A stretch of DNA of 64,000 bases from Anaerolineaceae bacterium (lineage in GTDB: Bacteria; Chloroflexota; Anaerolineae; Aggregatilineales; Phototrophicaceae). Location of the stretch: the NCBI GenBank assembly GCA_016124855.1, contig WGMX01000028.1:186001-250000 (forward strand), written 5' to 3'. The notes below the pieces were generated by a model that did not search any database, had not been told where the DNA came from, and saw nothing but the letters and a program-made list of their open reading frames with translations. Positions 1 to 6,140 of this stretch are shown piece after piece (position 1 is the stretch's first letter; each line of letters starts with the position of its first letter). Both the position numbers and the translations under genes were made by a program.

Positions 1-16
1 GCGCGCAGTAAGCTCC

Positions 17-730
17 TTATTGCGCTTTAGTGGGAAATCTGTTGTTTTTGATGTTATCGAGAGCTGTCCGCGCAGCGGCCTGTGCGCCGGCTTGTTTGCT
101 GCGCCCAACACCCTGCCCTGCAACAACATCACCAAGTACGACCTCGACCAAGAATTCTTTCTGATGATCTGGTCCTGATGACGATACAGTGCGATATACC
201 GGTGTGAGGTTAAGTTCGGCTTGACTCCACTCTTGAAGTGAGCTGCGCGCGTCCCGATCTAATGCTGCACTTAGGATTTCTTCTAACAACGGATCAAGTC
301 GCGGTGTTACAAACTTTTGGACTTGCGGTAAGCCCTGATCTAAGTAAAGCGCCCCTACTACTGACTCGAATGCCGCGCACAGATTAGTTAGCCGCTCTCG
401 TCCACCTGTATTTTCTTCGCCTTTACCCATACGCAGCGCTTCACCTAAGCCCATACGCTGCGCCAAACTCGCCAAGGATTCCGTACGTACCAAAGCCGCA
501 CGGAGACGAGTGAGATCCCCTTCTGGCATTTCAGGATAACGTTGATACAACATATCTCCTACCAGAAAATCGAGCACTGCGTCCCCTAGAAACTCGAGGC
601 GTTCATTGTCGCCGGTATCAGCAGCACCATGTTCGTTGATGTATGAACGATGTGTCAGTGCCTGTTTGAGCAGTAGGATATTGTTAAATTCAAGGTCAAT
701 CCCCTTAATCAGTGATGATGCATTGGTCAT
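17..730 (-). CDS. rnc: Ribonuclease III
   Basis: Cytoplasmic double-strand RNA endonuclease that processes rRNA precursors and structured mRNAs. The 237-residue length is normal. The first catalytic signature NERLEFLGDAV is intact at residues 42-52, and a C-terminal double-stranded RNA-binding domain covers about residues 160-230 (SLQEWSQAELN...GRSKQAGAQAAARTAL). The second acidic motif reads LCAAFESVVGALYLDQG. The usual form is LADxxEAxxGAxYLD, so the conserved Asp is Ala here, while the following catalytic Glu remains. The gene lies 24 bp downstream of fabF on the same strand, and fabF-rnc is a common bacterial pairing, so co-transcription is likely. The start is an ATG with only a weak Shine-Dalgarno sequence. 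The family assignment is secure; full activity is less certain because of the substitution. Confidence 0.96.
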   Translation of the reverse strand: MTNASSLIKGIDLEFNNILLLKQALTHRSYINEHGAADTGDNERLEFLGDAVLDFLVGDMLYQRYPEMPEGDLTRLRAALVRTESLASLAQRMGLGEALRMGKGEENTGGRERLTNLCAAFESVVGALYLDQGLPQVQKFVTPRLDPLLEEILSAALDRDARSSLQEWSQAELNLTPVYRTVSSSGPDHQKEFLVEVVLGDVVAGQGVGRSKQAGAQAAARTALDNIKNNRFPTKAQ

Positions 731-754
731 TCGAAAAACTTTCTGCGATACAAA

Positions 755-1999
755 CTATCCATTAAAGGCTTTAAAGATCAAGGAAACATTGTGACCGCCA
801 AAACCAAACGAATTGCTCATTACGCAAGAAATAGGCATTTGACGGGCGGTGTTCGGCACATAATCAAGATCGCATTCAGGGTCAGGTACATTCAAGTTGA
901 TGGTAGGTGGCGCAATATTGTCGCGAATAGCAAGGACTGAGAATACTGCTTCAAGCGCAGCAGTTGCTCCCATTCCGTGTCCGGTCATACTCTTGGTAGA
1001 ACTCATAGGTACTTTATAGGCATGTTCGCCAAACACGCGTTTCACGGCTTTGGTTTCCATAGCGTCATTAAGCGATGTTCCGGTACCATGCGCGTTTATG
1101 TAGTCAACGTCCGATGGATTTAGATGAGCATCATCTAGCGCCTGCTGAATAGCCACGCTTGCGCCGATTCCTTCCGGCTGAGGAGCCGTCACATGATATG
1201 CATCCGAGGTAGAGGCAAATCCAACCAGCTCGGCTAAAATATTTGCACCGCGTGCCTTAGCAAATTCAAGCTCTTCGATGACAATCACGCCAGCACCTTC
1301 ACTAAAAACCAAGCCGGGACGGGTTTTATCAAAGGGGCGGATAGCGGTTTCAGGGCTATCATTTTCGCGGGAGCACGCGCCCACACGGTCAAAAGCAGCG
1401 ATGCCAATCGGGATTATCGGTGCATCCCCACAACCAGCAAAGGCGGCATCTAAACGCCCAGCGCGAATGAGGTCATAGGCCATGCCAATACAATCGGCTC
1501 CGGTAGCGCAGGCTGAAATAGGGGTTGCTGAAGTGCCGGTTGTGCCATACTCAATACTGACCAAATCACTGCCACCGTTGACCATCAACATGGGAATACC
1601 AAAAGGCGAAATGCGACGCGGATCGTCAGTTTCAATAAGCAGTTGTGCCTGTTCCCAATAAGCCCCTACTCCACCCACCGACGAACCGATAATTGTGCCG
1701 ATACGGTGACGATTGGAATCGGTTACTTGGATACCTGACTGTTCAACCGCTTGTTTGCCAGCGGCTACTACAAAAAGTTGATAACGATCGCGACGGCGCA
1801 CTTCCTTGGAGGGCATGTACTGAGATGCATCAAAGCCTTTAACTTCGGCAGCAATTTTGACCAGATAGTCTTTAGGATTAAACAAGGTAATTGGCCCAAC
1901 ACCACTTTTTCCGGCTGTAATGCCTGACCATGTTGATTCAACATCCAGTCCCAGCGGCGTGACCATACCCATGCCGGTTACAACGACGCGACGCGACAT
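755..1999 (-). CDS. fabF: Beta-ketoacyl-ACP synthase II
   Basis: Condensing enzyme of type II fatty acid synthesis, which extends acyl-ACP with malonyl-ACP in the cytoplasm. The 414-residue length is typical. The nucleophile Cys lies in ISACATGAD (about Cys164), and the two catalytic histidines lie in NAHGTGTSLND and SMTGHGMGATAA. The C-terminal thiolase-fold signature SNSFGFGGHN is present. An excellent ribosome-binding site, GAGGAG, lies six bases before the ATG. It precedes rnc by 24 bp. No acpP, fabD or fabG is adjacent, so the rest of the fab set must be elsewhere. FabB is less likely because the length and the CATGAD context fit the FabF branch. Confidence 0.97.
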   Translation of the reverse strand: MSRRVVVTGMGMVTPLGLDVESTWSGITAGKSGVGPITLFNPKDYLVKIAAEVKGFDASQYMPSKEVRRRDRYQLFVVAAGKQAVEQSGIQVTDSNRHRIGTIIGSSVGGVGAYWEQAQLLIETDDPRRISPFGIPMLMVNGGSDLVSIEYGTTGTSATPISACATGADCIGMAYDLIRAGRLDAAFAGCGDAPIIPIGIAAFDRVGACSRENDSPETAIRPFDKTRPGLVFSEGAGVIVIEELEFAKARGANILAELVGFASTSDAYHVTAPQPEGIGASVAIQQALDDAHLNPSDVDYINAHGTGTSLNDAMETKAVKRVFGEHAYKVPMSSTKSMTGHGMGATAALEAVFSVLAIRDNIAPPTINLNVPDPECDLDYVPNTARQMPISCVMSNSFGFGGHNVSLIFKAFNG

Positions 2000-2086
2000 T
2001 CTTTACTCCTCAAGCAAACAAAAGATCATATGAAACATAAAACGAAATTTTAATCTATTGGTGACGGAATTACTGCCCTTAGAATT

Positions 2087-2803
2087 TTACGCGCGATCCT
2101 CCGGTGTTGGCAGGTAATGTCCTTCTACCCACGATTGACCGTCCGGACGCACTTCTTTTTTCCAGACAGGGACAATCTCTTTAAGACGGTCGATGCCATA
2201 ACGAGCGGCTTCAAAGCAACCTTGATCCCGATGTCCTGATGAGCAAGCAATCAAAATGGTGTTTTGCCCCACCGTTAACTTACCCACACGTTGTATAATG
2301 GCAATTCCTTGAACCAAAGGCCACTGGTCTCGTATTTCGGCGGCTACTTGACGCATTTTGGCAAGAGCCATCGGTTCATAAGCTTCATATTCGAGATTTT
2401 GCGTTTGGTGAGCATCGCCATCGCGATTTGTTTCGCCGCGCACCATACCACTAAATACGCATACCGCGCCAGTTGCAGGGATGGTAATGGCGGCAATTAT
2501 TTCATCCGTGCTAAACGGTTCGGACGCAAGGCGAAAAACCTCAGGAAATTCGCCACTTCCGCCGCTTACAGGCGGGAAAAAGGCCACTTCGTCACCATCG
2601 TGCACAGCATCTTGGGGAAAGGCATACTCTTCGTTGACAGCAGCAATCGCCGCGTCAACGTTGGGTTTCATAGCCGGATATTCGGCAATGAGTGCTTGAC
2701 GGACGTTGGCGACGGTCGCATGTTCCAACGGAATCGTTAAGGCGAGCCGATTTCGGCCTGCCAAATCTTTTAAAGTCGCAAAAAGCAAAATTCTAACTTG
2801 CAT
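2087..2803 (-). CDS. MoaD-MoaE fusion (molybdopterin synthase, both subunits)
   Basis: Molybdopterin synthase converts cyclic pyranopterin monophosphate to molybdopterin, using sulfur carried as a thiocarboxylate on the C-terminal Gly of MoaD. This 238-residue ORF encodes both subunits. Residues 1-82 are a ubiquitin-like MoaD ending in FFPPVSGG. Residues from about 88 are MoaE, with the segments FSGMVRGETN, LEYEAYEPMA and VPVWKKEV. The MoaD Gly-Gly is therefore internal rather than terminal. In Mycobacterium tuberculosis the comparable fusion MoaX is cleaved after this diglycine before it can work, so a similar cleavage is inferred here. The ATG overlaps the moaC stop (TAATG), which implies translational coupling. 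Confidence 0.94.
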   Translation of the reverse strand: MQVRILLFATLKDLAGRNRLALTIPLEHATVANVRQALIAEYPAMKPNVDAAIAAVNEEYAFPQDAVHDGDEVAFFPPVSGGSGEFPEVFRLASEPFSTDEIIAAITIPATGAVCVFSGMVRGETNRDGDAHQTQNLEYEAYEPMALAKMRQVAAEIRDQWPLVQGIAIIQRVGKLTVGQNTILIACSSGHRDQGCFEAARYGIDRLKEIVPVWKKEVRPDGQSWVEGHYLPTPEDRA

Positions 2804-3294
2804 TATTGATCCTCAGCTTTGTAGTCACCATGCTGCCCACCGCGTTTTTCCAACAGGCGAATATCACTTAGACGCATGTCGCGATCAACAGCTTTCGCCA
2901 TATCATAGACTGTTAGGGCTGCCACACTTACTGCTGTGAGCGCTTCCATCTCGACACCTGTTTTGCCTGTAGTACGAGCAGTCGCAACGATTCGGACTGA
3001 ACTCGTGGGTTCATCCAATGAAAGTTCGACATCTAGGTCGGTCAATGGGATAGGATGGCACAATGGAATTAACTCAGACGTTTTTTTGGCCGCCATGATG
3101 CCAGCAATACGGGCTACAGTCAAAACGTCACCCTTTTTGAGCGCCCCCTGACGAATAAGTAACAAGGTTGCTGGTTTCATATAAACCGTTCCAGCTGCGA
3201 TTGCAATCCGTTCAGTGTCCGGTTTAGTACCTACATCAACCATGCGTGCCGCCCCTCTTTCGTCGAGATGGGTCAGGCGGGGTTTATTACTCAT
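2803..3294 (-). CDS. moaC: Cyclic pyranopterin monophosphate synthase
   Basis: Second step of molybdenum cofactor synthesis, which makes cyclic pyranopterin monophosphate from the MoaA product. The visible family motifs are [31 protein letters not shown] and [20 protein letters not shown], followed by the C-terminal [10 protein letters not shown] version of the Lys-Gly-Gly loop. The ORF track begins at a TTG (3315). The ATG at 3294, giving [12 protein letters not shown], is preferred because GAGAG lies just upstream and the family normally starts close to the SHxD/THLDE segment. It overlaps moaDE by one base. moaA and mobA are not in the window, but moeA lies at 20 kb. Confidence 0.95.
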   Translation of the reverse strand: MSNKPRLTHLDERGAARMVDVGTKPDTERIAIAAGTVYMKPATLLLIRQGALKKGDVLTVARIAGIMAAKKTSELIPLCHPIPLTDLDVELSLDEPTSSVRIVATARTTGKTGVEMEALTAVSVAALTVYDMAKAVDRDMRLSDIRLLEKRGGQHGDYKAEDQ

Positions 3295-3310
3295 GCGGTT
3301 TCTCTCAGTC

Positions 3311-3339
3311 TTCAACTATTTTGGAGCTTGATGTATACT
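3311..3339 (+). promoter_or_regulatory. Candidate sigma-70 promoter of ftsY
   Basis: TTCAAC and TATACT are separated by 17 bp, 56 bp before the ftsY GTG. The -10 element matches five of six consensus bases, while the -35 element is poor (three of six). It lies in the divergent moaC/ftsY gap. The assignment rests on sequence pattern only. Confidence 0.4.
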
Positions 3340-3394
3340 TTGATGTTGTAAATGTAGTAACCCTTTCGCCGATTGTACAGGAGAATCCATCTCT

Positions 3395-4297
3395 GTGGGC
3401 ATCTTCCGTAGCGGACTTTCAAAAACCCGACAATCATTCTTTGGACGTATATCACAGATGCTCGGCAACTCCGAGATTACTGATGAGACTTGGGATGATG
3501 TCGAAGCATTACTGATTCAGGCTGATATGGGAGTACCCACTACCCAACGGGTACTCAGTGAATTACAAACCAAAGTTAAGCGTGAAGGCATCACCCGCAG
3601 CGATCAAATTAATAAAGCACTAAAGGAAGTTTTACGTTCTTTGTTAACCGAGCCACCTGCCCCTAATATTAGCGGTCGACCATTGTCGATCATTCTCATT
3701 GTTGGCGTTAACGGCTCAGGCAAAACAACATCCATTGCCAAAATCGCCAACCGTTTGAATAACAACGGACGTAAAGTCATGTTAGCAGCCGGTGACACGT
3801 TCCGTGCAGCAGCAATTGAACAGCTGCAAACGTGGGGGCAACGCATTGGTGTACCGGTGGTAGCAAACAAACCGGGTTCACACCCGGCTGCTGTAGTGTT
3901 TGATGCAACTTCAGCAGCTAAGGCACGTGGATGCGACATCTTGATTGTGGATACTGCCGGACGACTGCATAACAATTTTAACCTGATGGAAGAGCTAGCA
4001 AAGATTAAGGCAACGTCAGCAAAAGTTGTACCGGATGCTCCCCACGAAGTCTGGTTGGTCTTGGATGGCACAACCGGACAAAACGCATTGGAACAAGCCA
4101 AAAAATTCCGGGAAATGGTAGATGTGACTGGTATTATCGTGACAAAACTTGACGGGACGGCTAAAGGCGGCATGATATTCTCTATTTTCAACGACTTGAA
4201 GCTGCCTGTACACTATATCGGATTGGGCGAAGGGGTAACCAACTTGGTTTTCTTTGACCCTGACCATTTTATCAACAGCATATTCGACGAGAACTAA
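3395..4297 (+). CDS. ftsY: Signal recognition particle receptor FtsY
   Basis: SRP GTPase at the cytoplasmic membrane that receives ribosome-nascent-chain complexes from Ffh and hands them to the Sec translocon. The 300-residue protein consists of the N domain (about residues 10-85) and the G domain. The G1 motif GVNGSGKTTSIAKIA lies near 104-118, then DTFRAAA, DTAGRLHNN and TKLDGTAKGGMIFS, with the closing GLGEGVTNLVFFDP typical of FtsY rather than Ffh. The long acidic A domain of enterobacterial FtsY is absent, as in many Gram-positive types, and the N terminus MGIFRSGLSK may act as the membrane-binding helix. The start is GTG with AGGAG 11 bases upstream. Confidence 0.97.
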   Translation: MGIFRSGLSKTRQSFFGRISQMLGNSEITDETWDDVEALLIQADMGVPTTQRVLSELQTKVKREGITRSDQINKALKEVLRSLLTEPPAPNISGRPLSIILIVGVNGSGKTTSIAKIANRLNNNGRKVMLAAGDTFRAAAIEQLQTWGQRIGVPVVANKPGSHPAAVVFDATSAAKARGCDILIVDTAGRLHNNFNLMEELAKIKATSAKVVPDAPHEVWLVLDGTTGQNALEQAKKFREMVDVTGIIVTKLDGTAKGGMIFSIFNDLKLPVHYIGLGEGVTNLVFFDPDHFINSIFDEN

Positions 4298-4400
4298 ACA
4301 ATTCATTCCATTAAACTTTCAAGGTAGGAGGGTCTGGAACTCTCCCCTACCAGACAGTGTTGGCTTAGTTGGCTATTGAGGAGGATTTGGTAAAGACTAC

Positions 4401-5504
4401 ATGGAACATTTAATCAGCCTGTTGAAGCAAATGAAGGAACGAATTGATGGGCTGATGGAGAGACTTGATCTTAACACGAAGTCCCAGCAAGCCGCGGAAC
4501 TGGATGAACGATCAAGTGCTCCTGATTTCTGGAACAACCCTGACAATGCACAGAAAATCATGCAGGAACTGGCCAAACTCAATGCTGAGATTGCCCGCTG
4601 GCAAAGCGTAGCGAACCGCATTAATGATGCGATAGAACTGGCGCAGATGGATGATCCCTCGCTACTTGATGATTTGACTACCGAAGTCGATTCGCTGCAG
4701 ACAATTGTAGATAAGTTGGAATTTCAGGCCCTTCTTTCCGCCCCTTACGACAATGAAAACGCAATTCTAGCTATCCATGCGGGTGCGGGTGGCACAGAGG
4801 CCCAAGATTGGGCTAAGATGCTGGAACGTATGTATTTACGTTGGGCAGAGCAAAACGGATATAAGACCGAAATTCTCGACCGGAGCGACGGCGAGGAGGC
4901 AGGCATCAAGAGTATGTTGATGAGTGTGCGTGGCGAATACGCATATGGTTACTTGCTGAGTGAACTTGGTGTTCATCGATTGGTACGCTTAAGCCCATTT
5001 GACGCAGCTAACCGCAGACACACTTCGTTTGCAAAAGTTGAATTGTGGCCTGATATTCAGGGTGAAATTGATGTTCAGGTCAACGAAAAAGACCTCAAGA
5101 TCGAAACTTATCGGGCTGGCGGCGCAGGCGGACAAAACGTGCAGAAAAACGATACCGCAGTTCGTATCACCCATATACCGACAGGCATTGTTGTTCAATG
5201 TCAAAACGAACGAAGCCAGAAACAAAACCGTGAACGCGCCATGCAAATCTTAAAAGTAAGACTATTTGAGTTGGAGCGTCAAAAACAAGAGTCTCAACTT
5301 GCCTCATTAAAAGGTGAGAATATTGACGCAAATTTCGGCAGTCAAATTCGGTCATATGTACTGCATCCATATCAGATGGTGAAAGATCACCGGACAGATT
5401 ACGAAACAGGCAATACGGGCGCGGTTTTGGATGGACGGCTGAACGAATTTATGGACGCTTACCTGAGGTTACGGGTAGAACGTAGTCAGGGTGAAAAGGT
5501 CTGA
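4401..5504 (+). CDS. prfB: Peptide chain release factor 2
   Basis: Class I release factor that recognises UGA and UAA in the ribosomal A site and triggers peptide hydrolysis. The RF2 anticodon-mimic SPF occurs in RLVRLSPFDAANRR (about residues 197-199), and the catalytic GGQ in GGAGGQNVQKND (near 241-246). The 367-residue length is normal. Many prfB genes need a +1 frameshift at CUU-UGA around codon 25. Here the ORF is continuous, and the equivalent position reads CTT GAT (4464-4469), so no frameshift is needed. The upstream AGGAGG is 16 bases from the ATG, which is unusually far. A hairpin-like GGTAGG...CCTACC (4323-4351) sits in the leader. Confidence 0.97.
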   Translation: MEHLISLLKQMKERIDGLMERLDLNTKSQQAAELDERSSAPDFWNNPDNAQKIMQELAKLNAEIARWQSVANRINDAIELAQMDDPSLLDDLTTEVDSLQTIVDKLEFQALLSAPYDNENAILAIHAGAGGTEAQDWAKMLERMYLRWAEQNGYKTEILDRSDGEEAGIKSMLMSVRGEYAYGYLLSELGVHRLVRLSPFDAANRRHTSFAKVELWPDIQGEIDVQVNEKDLKIETYRAGGAGGQNVQKNDTAVRITHIPTGIVVQCQNERSQKQNRERAMQILKVRLFELERQKQESQLASLKGENIDANFGSQIRSYVLHPYQMVKDHRTDYETGNTGAVLDGRLNEFMDAYLRLRVERSQGEKV

Positions 5505-5542
5505 AAAAGTCGATAGTCAGGAGTCTTTAGCTATTAGATAAA

Positions 5543-5582
5543 ATGCGGAATATGCAATTATTAGTGCATATTCCGCATATTT
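5543..5582 (+). terminator. Hairpin after prfB, likely transcription terminator
   Basis: ATGCGGAATATGCA (5543-5556) pairs perfectly with TGCATATTCCGCAT (5565-5578) across an 8-base loop, followed by ATTTT. It lies 38 bp after the prfB stop. The T run is short, so termination is likely but not certain. Confidence 0.6.
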
Positions 5583-5747
5583 TCCGCCGAAATGACAGGC
5601 GGAAGCACGTGAGATGCCGCTGAATTGACAAATTATGCAGGCAGATCGCTCGGCTAATACCGCTGAGTGCAGCGGATTGCTCCCGTAATGCCACCGCTTT
5701 GCAGTTGTTGTGTCGTTTCAGCGGATTTACGGTAGAAAACCGCTGAA
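5582..5747. repeat. Cluster of three inverted repeats with CCGCTGA arms
   Basis: The inverted repeats are TTCCGCC...GGCGGAA (5582-5604), CCGCTG-AGTG-CAGCGG (5660-5675) and TTCAGCGG...CCGCTGAA (5717-5747). A further CCGCTGA near 5616 is unpaired. The recurring CCGCTGA core resembles REP/BIME-type intergenic repeats, but no second copy of the cluster was found in the window. Confidence 0.55.
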
Positions 5748-5815
5748 GAGTGACAAGATACAAGTAGTAAGTTACAAGATCAATTCAAAAATACGGTAGG
5801 AACAAAACAACAAAT

Positions 5816-5868
5816 ATATCATAGCACGCATGTTCCAAATCAGTCAATTCATATACGGTTAGAAATAG
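5816..5868 (+). repeat. Diverged 53-bp intergenic repeat, copy 1
   Basis: The copy begins ATATCATAGCACGCATGTTC and ends CGGTTAGAAATAG. Copy 2 at 38016-38068 begins ATATCATAGCACACATTTTC and ends CGGTTTGAAAATAG. By eye they agree at roughly four of five positions with single-base gaps. Both lie about 300 bp after the stop of a plus-strand gene. Confidence 0.5.
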
Positions 5869-5948
5869 GTTTGACAAGGGGTCAATAATCAGGCAATAAG
5901 CTGTTGCAATACTTATAACTATTCCATCAAATTAAGTTTGTAAAATGC

Positions 5949-5977
5949 TTGACATCTTACGTTAATCTTCGTATAAT
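5949..5977 (+). promoter_or_regulatory. Consensus sigma-70 promoter for rpoC
   Basis: TTGACA (5949-5954) and TATAAT (5972-5977) are both perfect and separated by exactly 17 bp. Transcription should start near 5984 and give a leader of about 157 bases. This is the strongest promoter visible in the window and implies that rpoC is expressed on its own. Confidence 0.88.
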
Positions 5978-6018
5978 TCTTCTTTACGAATGGTCTCGGA
6001 AACATATAGCACATATTG

Positions 6019-6050
6019 AACAGCGAAGGGAAACATTTCAATTCGCTGTT
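6019..6050 (+). promoter_or_regulatory. Hairpin in the rpoC mRNA leader
   Basis: AACAGCGAA (6019-6027) pairs perfectly with TTCGCTGTT (6042-6050) around a 14-base loop, inside the predicted rpoC leader. It could control transcript stability or elongation. No T run follows, so it is not a simple terminator. Confidence 0.45.
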
Positions 6051-6140
6051 TCGTTGTCGGTCAGTTATGAATTTCCTCGTTTTAGTTGTTTGTACAGACT
6101 CACCCATAACCTTTTGGTTTAGCGCAGAGGAGTAGACCCC

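Larger units (their letters stand above)
5505..6140. other. Non-coding spacer between prfB and rpoC
   Basis: This 636-bp gap has no convincing ORF. In order it contains a 14-bp perfect hairpin just after prfB, three further hairpins with CCGCTGA/TCAGCGG arms, a 53-bp sequence that recurs in diverged form near 38 kb, a consensus promoter, and the rpoC leader with its own hairpin. No tRNA or known small RNA is recognised. Confidence 0.8.

Noticed and set aside
5505-5815. Possible small protein (ORF track 5527-5763, minus).
   Set aside because: It runs through the hairpin cluster, has no ribosome-binding site and no recognisable features.
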